From Paraspadella gotoi (taxonomy: Eukaryota; Chaetognatha), in the NCBI GenBank assembly GCA_051294375.1, contig CM119270.1:20067160-20131159 (forward strand): a DNA stretch of 64,000 nucleotides. The letters run 5' to 3'. The translations under genes were made by a program, and so were the position numbers. Below the pieces are notes generated by a model. It was given only the letters and a program-made list of their open reading frames with translations, made no database searches and was not told the DNA's origin. Of this stretch, positions 12,042 through 24,186 are shown in pieces. Position 1 is the first letter of the stretch. Every line of letters begins with the position of its first letter.

Positions 12042-13157
12042 CAATTGTTCTTTTTTGATCTCGTTGTCTTTCTCTCATTCTTGTTCTTTTTATTTTTTCC
12101 TTATTATCAAAACCAATATTCATTTTGAAGTCAGAGTTTCTTTCGTCGCTTCGGTTCATAAAATTCGAGCGAATGAAGAAAAAAATTAAGAAGAAAATGA
12201 AAAGAAACGAAAACTTGAAATAAAATCAATGATCCAAAAAATAAGAAGAAAAAGAAAAATGAATTCAAAAGAAAAAAAAAGGAAAAAAATGATGAAGAAA
12301 ATTGAAGAACAAAGGAAAAAGAATAGAATGGAGTTTGGGATTGATAGAAAGGCGCGGGAGAATATTAAGGACCCAGGTTGCAAGACATTGTGGTTTAATA
12401 ATTGAATAAGTTCAGATTTAAATATTTTAAAATCGGTTGTGCAAAAAAAAAATTATATAAAGAAAAGAAAATAATAAAAAAATTATATTAAAAAAAAAAG
12501 AAATTGACGTCGAAAATCGAAAAGAAAAAAAAGTTTCAATTCAAAAAAAATTTTGCGACGAAATTGCGAGTGAAAAACTATTCGAGTGGTGGCGTGAAAG
12601 CACCTGTGAGAAAAGGGAACCGTGATGCAATAGGGTGTGAAATCAGCTACGTAAGAAAAAGTGTGACAACAATTAAACGTTCTCAGTGAAAAGAAATAGA
12701 GATATAACAAACAGTAGCTAGTAAAATTAAAATTAAAATAAAACCGTAATGTCATGAAACTTTTAGAGAAGAGTACAAATTTCTTCGACATAGAAAAGTA
12801 AGGAAAGAAAATGCAACCAAAAGAGAAAGGTAAGTTCCTTATCATCGCAACATGACGGTAAGGTAGGGTAAGGAAGGGTAAGGTAAGGTCCTTGTCTCCG
12901 CTACATGATGTCCTCTTGGAAAATTTGAGAAAAAAAGAGCAGATTTTTTTATTGTAATTTATCAAGAATTCTCGCTGTTTTTTTTTCTTCGGACATTTTC
13001 CCTTCTTTTTTTTTCTCTTTTCTCTTTCCTTTACTTTTCATTTTCTTTTTTATTTTTCCAGTTCCCTTTTTTGTTCCCTATTTTCTTCTCTCTCCTCTTT
13101 CTTTCCTCCCGTTTTTTATTTTTTTCTCTCCTGTTTTATTATCATCCCGCCAGATGG

Positions 13158-13218
13158 AATCGTGGTCGTTTGGCGCCGCGAAGTTTTTTTTTTTTCATTT
13201 GATGGACTCTTGGCTCAG
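13158..13218 (+). other. Possible exon of unknown gene
   Basis: Starts after a pyrimidine-rich acceptor (atcatcccgccag) with ATGGAATCGTGG and ends near ggctcag|ggtaagg. It encodes MESWSFGAAK and then a Phe run. The T run differs by one base between the two duplicate copies (12 T here, 13 T at 17682), so the frame after it is uncertain. Not recognised, and not a plausible second copine exon. Confidence 0.15.
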
Positions 13219-14364
13219 GGTAAGGAAAGAAGGGATTAAAATTTGATTGGTTCGGAGATTCTTTCAGAATTGGGGTAAGGTATGAGTCTCCTGTTTTGTT
13301 TCCATAAGCGCCCCAGAGAATGAATATCTTTAGAAATAAAAAGAGAAAAAAATATTAGAATAAAGGATTAAAACTTAAAAAAAAATTACAATAAAAGATT
13401 ATTACTTAATCCGAAAAAAGAAAAAAAAACCTAAGGAAATTCAACTGTTTTTTTCGAATTCTCACCCTAAACTCTTCAACATACATGTTTCACTCCTCAC
13501 TCCTCACTCCTCACTTCACTCTTCACTCTTCACTTTTCACCTTTCACCCTCCACCCTTTCCTCCCTCTTCCGCGTATCTTTCCCCTTCAACCCTCCACCT
13601 TTCTCGTCCACCCATCTACACCCTCCATCCCCACCATTTTCCACCCTCCACCTTTTGCCACCCTTCACCCATCGCCACCCGCCACCCTCCAGCGTCCACC
13701 ATTTTCCTCCCTTGCAAAAAAAGTGGAAACGAGGAAAAAACGCGACGAAAATATTCATTCACCCCAACACAGTTTTTTTATTGTGTGAACCGAATGCGTG
13801 ACACGTCGTCGGAGCAAAAAAAAAGTTCACAACACGAGTTTTTTGTCTTTTTTCTTTCTTTTCGTTAAATTCCCGATTTTTGCTTCGGAATGGAGAAGTG
13901 ACTTAATTAGTCGCTTTTTAGTCTGTCTCTCTTTCAGTTTGCAAATATTTTATGAAGACTTTAAAACCTTGAATACCTTAAAAAAATATATATATTAAAA
14001 AAAGGGTTCATTTTTTAAAATTTGTGTTTTGGAAAAAAAAGGAAAATGAAAGAGAAAAGAGAAAAAAATAACTGAAAAAAAAAATTAACAGAAGAAAATA
14101 AGAATTAAAAAAAAAACAACCTCCCTGACTGATTGAACTCTGGATTCAGTATTGATTGATTGATTAAACTCAGAATTTCAAAGTGATCGATTGATTGAAT
14201 AAACGCTGTATTAAGCATTGATTTATTGATTAAACACTGAATTTAATATTGATAGATTGATTGAATGAATGATTGAACGTCCAGTTAAACGCCATAATCA
14301 GTTTTTTTTTTCTTGTGCAGTTTTCCTCTCAACTCTCTGCCTCCCACGTCCCAAAGAGAGAGGA

Positions 14365-16477
14365 TAGTATTAGTATAGTTTATAGGTTGGTTATGTATTA
14401 AATTCAAAATTTGATCAAAATTCCCTCTTTGGCAAGAGTCTGCGTTTATAATAAAATTTGCGAGCTTCAACTGAAAATTTACAAATTATGCATTCATGCC
14501 CAAGAAATATTAAATCAGTTAACATGTCCACGACCTTACTAAGATGGATTAAGGCCTCCGTCCCTTTACTAGATAACGAGAAAGAAGCTTCCTGCAATCT
14601 TCAATGAAGACTCACTCCACTTGCTTCACAACTCCAAGGACATTTGTCCTCTCAATGATACAATATTTCTAGAACTGTTTCACTTTCAACATTTTACATA
14701 CTGTTTGCTTCTTCTTTCATCGTCGTTTAGATTTTCATTGAATTTTCGTCCAGTTAACGTCCGTGTTCATCCTCTTGCCTCCTTCCTCCTCCTCCCTCCT
14801 CCGCTTTCACCTCAACCGCGTTATCGCGCTTTCAACAGAGAACGACGTGTTTTCACTTCTCTCCTTTTTTTTCGCTCCACATTTTTAATTCCGCGTTTAA
14901 AACCATTTTTTATCTGCCTCAATTTTAGCTCTCTCTCTCTCTCTCTCTCTTCCTCTCTCTCTCTCTCTCTCTCTCCTCTCTCTCTTCCTTCTCTCTCTCT
15001 CTCTCTCATTCCTTGGCTCTTCCATATCTTGACAACTCACAGACGAGAGAAATGTAACAAAAATTCTAAATAAAAGTTGACAACGCCGCCCAAAACTTTT
15101 TAAATTCTTCTCGAAAAAAAAAAAAAATTAAAGACGGACATCGAACGACAACAACAATAACAACAAAACCCGGTCGAAGACGACAACAACAACGACAATC
15201 GTTTTGAGTCTGTCTCCATTTTGTGGTGAACATCGTGCCGCTATCGACGCCACGGCGCATATCTTCCACCACTCAAACCCTCGTATCATCTCTGATCTTT
15301 AACCACTCAACACTTTGCCCACCACCTCAACCACCATCCTCCACTTTCCACCCAACCCCCTTTTTATCTCAATCCCACCCCTTCGCCCCAACACATCGCA
15401 ATTAATCCGGCGTCGAAACTTTTTGATGGCCGAATTCTTATCGAATCCTTTGCCCCATCTGCGTCGCGCGGAGGGAAAACCGGCGTGCCGGCGCTTCCAC
15501 TTTCACGGCGCCTAAAGACGGGCGTCGCCCGCGCGGCTTGAGAGAAGCGGCGACGCGGAATGAGGCGCCCGGCGACGACGACGATCGGCGCCGCGGCTTT
15601 CGTTCTTCTCCGTTCGACGACGTTGACGTCGCTTTCCTTGGGAGATTGAAAAAAAATAAAAACAGAGAAGAAAAGAAAATAAAAAGAACGTTTTGTCGAA
15701 AACGATTACAGAAACAGAATAAAGGATAAAGAAACAAAGACAGAAAACAAAGAGGCGCCTGATATTTGTTTTGTTTCGGCTCCTGATTTTGATTCATCAC
15801 CTGATTTGTTTTCTTCTTGGATAAGGTGAGTTTAGTCACGTGATCGGAGTTCAGGGTCTATTTGTTCTAAATTTTATTTATTTTAACCTTCGGTACCACT
15901 TAAGAATCTATGTCATCTCAGGGAAATTATTTTTAGCAACAATAAACATGGTATTTTAATTTTTATTCCGTCGTCGAAAATTCGATCGATATATACTGAA
16001 TTCAATTGTAACTTTATAACTGTTACATTTTAATTTGGTTCTAATGTTTGCTTCTTTATCTTATGAGTAAATCTTCATCATCAACTTTTATGCTCTCTGG
16101 TTTTTTTGCCCTTGCCATTGCCATTGGTCATTGCAAATGCCATTAAGGGCGTAAGCAGCAAAGCATTGCATTATGCAAATTAGATTTTCGTCGTTCACTT
16201 TATTCATGCATTCGCAACGCTTAAATTTCTAAATTTCCGGAAGCTTATTCGTGTCATGGAACTTTTGTGCCGAGAAAAGATTAACAAAAAGAAGAAACAT
16301 TTTACAATGGTTGTTTAAAAGTTAAGTTAATTATTTTTTTCCCCTTTTTTTTTGCCTCAAAAACCCGAAAGACGGCGGAAGAAGAATGGAGTCTTCCGCC
16401 AGATTGGGAGAGTCATCGATGCCCGCCAGCCAGGTGGAACTGTCTCTTTCCTGCAGGTAAGTTAGGTTTTTGACTCT

Positions 16478-16557
<80 letters not shown>

Positions 16558-18844
16558 TCAATTGTTCTTTTTGATCTCGTTGTCTTTCTCTCATTCTTGT
16601 TCTTTTTATTTTTTCCTTATTATCAAAACCAATATTCATTTTGAAGTCAGAGTTTCTTTCGTCGCTTCGGTTCATAAAATTCGAGCGAATGAAGAAAAAA
16701 ATTAAGAAGAAAATGAAAAGAAACGAAAACTTGAAATAAAATCAATGATCCAAAAAATAAGAAGAAAAGAAAAATGAATTCAAAGAAAAAAAAAGGAAAA
16801 ATGATGAAGAAAATTGAAGAACAAAGGAAAAAGAATAGAATGGAGTTTGGATTGATAGAAGGCGCGGGAGAATATTAAGGACCCAGGTTGCAAGACATTG
16901 TGGTTTAATAATTGAATAAGTTCAGTTTTATTTTTATCGGTTGTGCAAAAAAAAATTATATAAAGAAAAGAAAATAATAAAAAAATTATATTAAAAAAAA
17001 AGAAATTGACGTCGAAAATCGAAAAGAAAAAAAAGTTTCAATTCAAAAAAAATTTTGCGACGAAATTGCGAGTGAAAAACTATTCGAGTGGTGGCGTGAA
17101 AGCACCTGTGAGAAAAGGGAACCGTGATGCAATAGGGTGTGAAATCAGCTACGTAAGAAAAAGTGTGACAACAATTAAACGTTCTCAGTGAAAAGAAATA
17201 GAGATATAACAAACAGTAGCTAGTAAAATTAAAATTAAAATAAAAACCGTAATGTCATGACTTTTAGAGAAGAGTACAAATTTCTTCGACATAGAAAAGT
17301 AAGGAAAGAAAATGCAACCAAAAGAGAAAGGTAAGTTCCTTATCATCGCAACATGACGGTAAGGTAGGTAAGGAAGGTAAGGTAAGGTCCTTGTCTCCGC
17401 TACATGATGTCCTCTTGGAAAATTTGAGAAAAAAAAGAGCAGATTTTTTTATTGTAATTTATCAAGAATTCTCGCTGTTTTTTTTTCTTCGGACATTTTC
17501 CCTTCTTTTTTTTCTCTTTTCTCTTTCCTTTACTTTTCATTTTCTTTTTTATTTTTCCAGTTCCCTTTTTTGTTCCCTATTTTCTTCTCTCTCCTCTTTC
17601 TTTCCTCCCTTTTTTTATTTTTTCTCTCCTGTTTTATTATCATCCCGCCAGATGGAATCGTGGTCGTTTGGCGCCGCGAAGTTTTTTTTTTTTTCATTTG
17701 ATGGACTCTTTGGCTCAGGGTAAGGAAAGAAGGGATTAAAAATTTGATTGGTTCGGAGATTCTTTCAGAATTGGGGTAAGGTATGAGTCTCCTGTTTTGT
17801 TTCCATAAGCGCCCCAGAGAATGAATATCTTTAGAAATAAAAAGAGAAAAAAATATTAGAATAAAGGATTAAAACTTAAAAAAAAATTACATAAAAGATT
17901 ATTACTTAATCCGAAAAAGAAAAAAAACCTAAGGAAATTCAACTGTTTTTTCGAATTCTCACCCTAACTCTTCAACATACATGTTTCACTCCTCACTCCT
18001 CACTCCTCACTTCACTCTTCACTCTTCACTTTTCACCTTTCACCCTCCACCCTTTCCTCCCTCTTCCGCGTATCTTTTCCCCTTCAACCCTCCCCTTTCT
18101 CGTCCACCATCTACACCCTCCATCCCACCATTTTCCACCCTCCACCTTTTGCCACCCTTCACCATCGCCACCCGCCACCTCCAGCGTCCACCATTTTCCT
18201 CCCTTGCAAAAAAAGTGGAAACGAGGAAAAAACGCGACGAAAATATTCATTCACCCCAACACAGTTTTTTTATTGTGTGAACCGAATGCGTGACACGTCG
18301 TCGGAGCAAAAAAAAAGTTCACAACACGAGTTTTTTGTCTTTTTTCTTTCTTTTCGTTAAATTCCCGATTTTTGCTTCGGAATGGAGAAGTGACTTAATT
18401 AGTCGCTTTTTAAGTCTGTCTCTCTTTCAGTTTGCAAAATATTTATGAAGACTTTAAAACCTTGAATACCTTAAAAAAATAATATATTATTAAAAAAAGG
18501 GTTCATTTTTTAAAATTTGTGTTTGGAAAAAAAGAGGAAAATGAAGAGAAAAAGAGAAAAATAACTGAAAAAAAAAATTAACAGAAGAAATAAGAATTAA
18601 AAAAAAAACAACCTCCCTGACTGATTGAACTCTGGATTCAGTATTGATTGATTGATTAAACTCAGAATTTCAAAGTGATCGATTGATTGAATAAACGCTG
18701 TATTAAGCATTGATTTATTGATTAAACACTGAATTTAATATTGATAGATTGATTGAATGAATGATTGAACGTCCAGTTAAACGCCATAATCAGTTTTTTT
18801 TTTCTTGTGCAGTTTTCCTCTCAACTCTCTGCCTCCCACGTCCC
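14365..18844 (+). repeat. 4.5-kb duplication, copy 2
   Basis: Tandem second copy of 9785-14352. It carries many single-base losses relative to copy 1 and shorter (TC)n tracts. Junction sequence at 14353-14364 is a GA-rich filler. The pattern fits an unmerged alternative haplotype or an unpolished contig end better than an old duplication. Confidence 0.9.
16386..16456 (+). CDS. Copine-like first coding exon, duplicate copy
   Basis: Identical 71-base coding exon to 11835-11905, with the same start context and donor (gtaagtt), inside the second 4.5-kb copy. If the duplication is an assembly artefact, this is the same exon seen twice. If real, it would be an alternative first exon or promoter. 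Confidence 0.45.
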
Positions 18845-19462
18845 GCTCTGAGTTCTCTCCCCCCCCTCCCCTCCCCTTCCGCTGCATTTTTTATTCCCTA
18901 ATATTTTTGGTTTACATTGTGACTCTTTTATTCATTTCTCCATTCACTGGTTTTCTGCCGTCGAGAAGTTCGATTTTTCCGCGAAATTTTGTTTTTTTCA
19001 ATTATCTTTCCATTATGAATCTTTATCCTCCTCACGGCCCAACCCCCCCCTTCCCTTTTGGTATCCTTCAATTCACCTTCTACACCCATTTAAGACTTAA
19101 TTTCTGCACCCCTTCTCATCCCCTATCCATTTCCATCCCCTCCTTACCCTCTCTCAGCTTTTATAAATCCCTTTCTACTTTTTCCATCATTGCGTTCATT
19201 GAACCCGATCTTTCCATTTGTTTTCTCACTTTTCTTTTCTATGTATCTTTTTCGTTTCCCCCCCCCCCCCGACATCATCCCCTCCCCCCTGCGCGCGGAG
19301 ATTTCATCTTTGTTGTTTGTTTCCTCTTTTCCTTCTCCGACTCGCTTCTTTCCTCCCACTTTTCCACTTTTCCACTCTTTAACTCCTTTCTCCTTCTTTC
19401 TTCTTTCCTTTCCTTAAATTAATATCTTTCCTCCTTTTCACCTTCTCCTTCCCTTGATTACG
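18844..19462 (+). repeat. 0.6-kb duplication, copy 1
   Basis: Pyrimidine-rich sequence from cgctctgagttctc to the 25-base N gap. It is repeated at 19488-20090 with small indels (for example C-run length). The Ser/Phe/Pro-rich frames are low-complexity translations, not genes. Confidence 0.9.
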
Positions 19463-19487
19463 NNNNNNNNNNNNNNNNNNNNNNNNN
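19463..19487. other. Assembly gap (25 N)
   Basis: The run of N separates two copies of the same 0.6-kb sequence, which suggests that overlapping contig ends were joined without merging. Confidence 0.99.
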
Positions 19488-20090
19488 CGCTCTGAGTTCT
19501 CTCCCCCCCTCCCCCTCCCCTTCCGCTGCATTTTTTATTCCCTAATATTTTTGGTTTACATTGTGACTCTTTTATTCATTTCTCCATTCACTGGTTTCTG
19601 CCGTCGAGAAGTTCGATTTTTCCGCGAAATTTTGTTTTTTCAATTATCTTTCCAATTATGAATCTTTATCCTCCTCACGGCCCAACACCCCCCCTCCCTT
19701 TGTATACATCCTTCAATTCACCTTCTACACCCATTTAAGACTTAATTTCTGCACCCCTTCTCATCCCCTATCCATTTCCATCCCCTCCTTACCCCTCTCT
19801 CAGCTTTTATAAATCCTTTCTACTTTTTCCATCATTGCGTTCATTGAACCCGATCTTTCCATTTGTTTTCTCACTTTTCTTTTCTATGTATCTTTTTCGT
19901 TTCCCCCCCCCCCGACATCATCCCCTCCCCCCTGCGCGCGGAGATTTCATCTTTGTTGTTTGTTTCCTCTTTTCCTTCTCCGACTCGCTTCTTTCCTCCC
20001 ACTTTTCCACTTTTCCACTCTTTAACTCCTTTCCTCCTTCTTTCTTCTTTCCTTTCCTTAAATTAATATCTTTCCTCCTTTTCACCTTTC
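19488..20090 (+). repeat. 0.6-kb duplication, copy 2
   Basis: Second copy of 18844-19462. It continues into the pyrimidine minisatellite, whereas copy 1 breaks at the N gap. Confidence 0.9.
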
Positions 20091-20600
20091 CTTCCCTTCA
20101 TTACTTTCCTTCTTTCTTCCTTTTCACCTTTCCTCCTCTTAATTCCTTTCATTCTTCTTTCCTTTTCAATTCCTTCCCTTCATTACTTTCCTCCTTACCT
20201 CCTTTTCACCTTTCCTCCTCTTCACTCCTTTCCTCCTTCCTTCATTTTCACCTTTTCTCCTCTTCATTTCGTTTCATCCTTCGTTCCTTTTCACCTTTCC
20301 TACACTTCATTCCTTTCCTTCTTCCTTTCTTTAACATTTCCTCTCTTAATTCGTTTCCTCCTTCTTTCCTTTTCATCTTTCCTCCTCTTCACTCCTTTCC
20401 TCCTTCCTTTATTTTCACCTTTCCTTCCTTTCATTCCTTTCCTTCTTTCTTCCTTCTTACCTTTCCTCATCTTCATTCCTTTCCTCCTTCCTTCCTTTTC
20501 ACCTTTCCTCCTCTTAATTCCTTTCCTCCTTCCTTCCTTTTCACCTTTCTTCCTTTTCATTCCTTTCCTCCTTCCTCTCACTCTCTTCTCTACCTCCAAT
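20091..20600 (+). repeat. Pyrimidine minisatellite, unit about 41-42 bp
   Basis: Imperfect tandem units of the form TTCACCTTTCCTCCTCTTAA plus CTCCTTTCCTCCTTCC, about 12 copies, on the pyrimidine strand. The second copy is at 25621-26110. Long Phe/Pro/Ser frames arise from this repeat. Confidence 0.85.
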
Positions 20601-21104
20601 CGCAAGATTAATGTAATCCAATTAAGTCTTCCTCCAACCCTTGGCGCCATTTCAATTCTTTGTTTACATCCTTTTAGTTTTATATATTTATTTCCTTTAT
20701 AAAAAAAAAAAAACATTTTTTTTTCCGCGTGAAAAAATAAAGGTTTTCTTAAAAAAAAAAAAAAAATGACGGATTCAGTAATTTACTAATTAGCTAACTG
20801 AGGCTTTGGCCTTTTCGAAAGCTTCTTTAATGAAAATGTTTTTAACAATATTCTTCTTTCAACTTTACGCCTCTGAATTTGGCATCTCGAACAAAAACTT
20901 CAATTTGCATATTTTGGCATCACGTCGCTACGATTTTCTTCGTATCGGAATTTTTAATTAACAGAATCATTTTCACAAGAAATAAGTACAACCAATATTA
21001 CTCTCGCTTTAGTCTTAAAATATCTGAAAATATTTAAATATTTAAATATTAATATAGGAATATTAAATATCTTTACATATCGGAAAATATTTATGTTTGG
21101 GAAA

Positions 21105-21545
21105 AATAAGAACGGTAATTCAAATGTGTTGCGCCGAAGTGACTGTCTTATCACATGTATTTCTCGTTATATGACATGACATAATGTGACGTACATGAAA
21201 TGGCGTGACATGACATGAATTCATGACTACAATAACTTATTAAATTTCTTCGACCGTGTATTTATGATATGCACTGCATCAAAATTCTATTTTTTAATCA
21301 TTATAGTTTTAGGATTTTCTAAAGATGGCGCTCGCAGTCCCTTAGATTTGAGGTTTTTATCTGTCTTAACCTATGAGCACTATAGGCAAATTATATGCAT
21401 TTTTACCGTAAGTAGGACAGACCGACGGAGAGACATACCGACCAACCGATGGACGAACTGACGGACCGAACGACTGACTGACAGACAGACCAACCGAAAA
21501 GTGACTTATAGAGTTGCTCCGCGAGTACTCGTGGCGCAACTAAGA
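21105..21545 (+). mobile_element. Dispersed repeat family U2 with palindromic end
   Basis: Ordered blocks: ggtaattcaaatgtgttgcg, a TGACATGACAT run, taggcaaattatatgcat, a GGACAGACCGACGGA/ACCGACCGAC tract, gaaaagtgacttatagag, and a terminal near-palindrome at about 21514-21541 (GTTGCTCCGCGAG and ACTCGTGGCGCAAC halves). The same order recurs at 26690-27090 (duplicate), 59040-59435 and 61725-62062, with partial copies at 54115-54205 and inverted at 58620-58720. No protein is encoded, so it would be non-autonomous. Confidence 0.7.
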
Positions 21546-21804
21546 ACCGCTTTTGTTCCGATTTGTCTTATCACCTAGTATTGTATATATTTAGATTTTC
21601 TCTATTTCTATTTCAATTTTTATTAATTTAAGGATAATTTTTAATAAAAAAAGGTTTAATTTTAAGTTTCGTAAATTTTAACTTTTTTTTTTTGTACATT
21701 GCAAAAAGTAGACAAAGTAGAAAAAGTGTCGCAAAGTCATAATTATGTTCACGAGAAAAAGTCTCGTCTGAATAAAATTATTCTACTTCACTTTGCAAAC
21801 GTCC

Positions 21805-21860
21805 TTCTTTCTTTCTTTCTTTCTTTCTTTCTTTTTTTTCTTTCTTTCTTTCTTTCTTTA
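21805..21860 (+). repeat. (CTTT)n microsatellite
   Basis: Tetranucleotide run with one T expansion; the duplicate at 27353-27428 is longer. Confidence 0.95.
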
Positions 21861-22395
21861 TTTATTTTTTTCGCTTTGATTCTTTTTCATTTGTTCTTCA
21901 TCTGTCTTCAATTCTTTCTTTATGTTCATTGTTTCCTTTTTTATGTTCTTTATTTCTTTTATTTCTTCCGGACATTTTTTCTTTTTTTCATTTTTCTCCC
22001 ATTTTCTTATTTTTATAATTTTCCGCTTCCAACTTCCAGATCGACCGACCGACCAAGACCACCTGAGACCAAAAGAGAAAGAAATTATAATCTTTTCTCT
22101 TCATAATTTCTTTTTTAAATTTTCAAATTACATGTGTAAAATTAAAATAAATTTATAAAATACAAATGAGTTTTTCATTATTATCAAAAGCGAGGGAACC
22201 TTTCTAAATGTAATATTTAAAATATCTCGTTTTAATGTAAACTAGTAATTTAAAAGAAATTGCCCATTTTGACTGAACGTTGAAGTGAGATGTTTACAAT
22301 AATGTAACTACAGCATTGAAAACGGCGTCCTTCCTTCTCGTTACCAAAGAGAAAAGTTACTATCTAAAAAATCAAAGAGCAGCCATTGGTCAGAG

Positions 22396-22446
22396 AGGTC
22401 AGCGATAGGGTCGGATTGAGGTCACGTCGAGGTCAATTAGAGGTCA
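22396..22446 (+). promoter_or_regulatory. Array of nuclear-receptor half-sites, including tandem DR5
   Basis: AGGTCA occurs at 22396-22401, 22419-22424, 22430-22435 and 22441-22446. The last three are separated by exactly five bases each (cgtcg, attag), giving two overlapping DR5 arrangements. Known: AGGTCA direct repeats spaced by five are classic retinoic-acid-receptor/RXR sites. In the duplicate (27992-28020) the first spacer has six bases. Function is inferred from spacing only. Confidence 0.4.
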
Positions 22447-22620
22447 TCCATTGACCACTCCAGCTCGGAACCTCGAAGCGAGTAAACTTCCGCCATTTCC
22501 CTATTTTTTTCTTCTCTCGCCGCCAGAAGGAGGAAGAAGGGTTGCTCTTCTGTTTATCCATGCTTTTTTTCCCCTCGCTCGTCGTCTTTTTCGCGCTCTG
22601 GTGATTGACTCGGTTCTTAC

Positions 22621-22650
22621 CTGGTAAACAGAGAAAAGGGAAGGACCCAT
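22621..22650 (-). CDS. Candidate first coding exon, unknown gene (minus strand)
   Basis: On the minus strand an ATG at 22650 reads MGPSLFSVYQ and meets a consensus donor (TACCAG|gtaagaacc) in phase 0. Upstream on that strand is a short CpG-containing stretch (gcgcg, tcgcgg). No following exon was recognised. The duplicate is at 28198-28227. The DR5 array would lie in intron 1. Ten codons are too few to judge family or even coding status. Confidence 0.2.
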
Positions 22651-22733
22651 TTTTTTCGCGCCTCTGACAATCTGGGTCTCGTGTATCGAGAGAGTTCGAC
22701 CGCGAATATGTGGGTAGAAAAAGAGGGAAGGAT

Positions 22734-22735
<2 letters not shown>

Positions 22736-22785
<50 letters not shown>
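22736..22785 (+). repeat. (GATT)n microsatellite
   Basis: Tetranucleotide array, longer in the duplicate (28314-28373). Further GATT arrays occur at 40072-40110 and 54338-54390. Confidence 0.97.
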
Positions 22786-22786
<1 letters not shown>

Positions 22787-23091
22787 CCTTAAACTTAATG
22801 GGAGGTTAAACGGAAGAATAAAAAAATAATTTTAACTAATGTAACTAAAAGAACATGAATAACAGATGCGTTGGTATATTAGGGAATAGGGAGATACTAC
22901 ATATACATTATATATACATATTTAGCTATATTTATATTTAAAATTGTATAAAATTGAGGATCATAGAGTCGAACGGAAGAAAAGAACGATATCTATTACT
23001 GAATGAGGAAAAGAGAATCTCTCGTGTGACATTGGTAAGGAGGTGAGTTAGTTTCACGAGGTCGCGGTGAAGAAGAATCTCTTGTGACACG

Positions 23092-23113
23092 AAGAGAGAG
23101 AGAGAGATGAGAG

Positions 23114-23170
<57 letters not shown>
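23092..23170 (+). repeat. (GA)n microsatellite
   Basis: Interrupted by gatgagaggag in this copy; the duplicate at 28681-28754 is uninterrupted. Confidence 0.97.
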
Positions 23171-23171
<1 letters not shown>

Positions 23172-23234
23172 GTATTTGAAAAGGTCAAAAAAAAGAAAAG
23201 CCTGCGTTAATGCAGAGAGAGAGACACACAAATT

Positions 23235-23665
23235 TCACAGATTTTTTACAAGGTCAAAAGAAGATAGAGAAGGAGAGGTATTTTTTAAAGGTCAAAGAAG
23301 AAGATAGAGAAGGCGAGGTATTTTTAAAGAGACCAAAAAAGAAGATAGAGAAGGAGAAGTATTTTTAAATAGGTCGATAGAAGAAGATAGAGAAGGAGAG
23401 GTTTTTCTTAAAAGGTCGAAAGAAGAAGATACAGAAGGAGAGTTATTTTTAAACAGATCCAAAGAAAAAAATAGAGAAGGAGAAGTATTTTTTAAAGAGG
23501 TCGAAGAAGATGATAGAGAAGGAGAAGTATTTTTAAAGAGGTCGATAGAAGAAGATAGAGAAGGAGAAGTATTTTTAAATAGGTCGATAGAAGAAGATAG
23601 AGAAGGAAGAAGTATTTTTAAATAGGTCGATAGAAGAAGATAGAGAAGGAGAGGTGTTTTCTAAA
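23235..23665 (+). repeat. 42-bp minisatellite (14-codon period), copy 1
   Basis: About ten units of GAAGATAGAGAAGGAGAAG, then a TATTTTTAAA block and AGGTCGATAGAA. The period is a multiple of three, so one plus frame would read EEDREGEVFLKRSI repeats. Here that frame is broken by one-base indels. Confidence 0.85.
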
Positions 23666-24159
23666 AGATTGAAGAAGAAGAATCTCAAGTGACTCGAGGA
23701 ACGAGAAGGATATTATTATTTTGGTGCGAGGTCAGAAGAAGAAGGGGTCGAGAAGGAGGCAACGCGAGGGGAAATCTGATGTTGACATTGGTGGGGTAAG
23801 GAAGGGGTTTTGGGTAGGGAAGGGGTTGGGGTAGGGTAGGGGTTGAGGATAGAAGGTTAGGATGATAGAAAGGGTCATTGAGAGAGAACAAAGAGAAGGT
23901 CAGGTAGAGAATCAGAGTTTGGAAGAGATTGAAAAAGCGGAAAGAAAACAGAAAGAAAGACAGAAAGAAAGAAAGACAGAAAGAAAAAAAAGAAAGAAAA
24001 GGGAAGCCATCTTTTTATTATTCAAGGAAATAAATGGCAGAAAAAAAAATATTTTATTTTCCTTTAAAAAAAATCATTTCCACGAATATTTATCTCTGTC
24101 AAAAACTCGTTTTCTCTCTCAGGAATTTCTGGGTTCCTTCCTTTCCTCTCCCCTTTTAT

Positions 24160-24186
24160 TGTTGTTGTTGTTGTTGTTGTTGTTAT
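24160..24186 (+). repeat. (TTG)n microsatellite
   Basis: Short trinucleotide run; its duplicate is at 29764-29788. Confidence 0.9.

Noticed and set aside
19835-20611. 258-codon Phe/Ser/Pro frame
   Set aside because: Low-complexity reading of the 41-bp pyrimidine minisatellite; the duplicate gives a different N-terminus.
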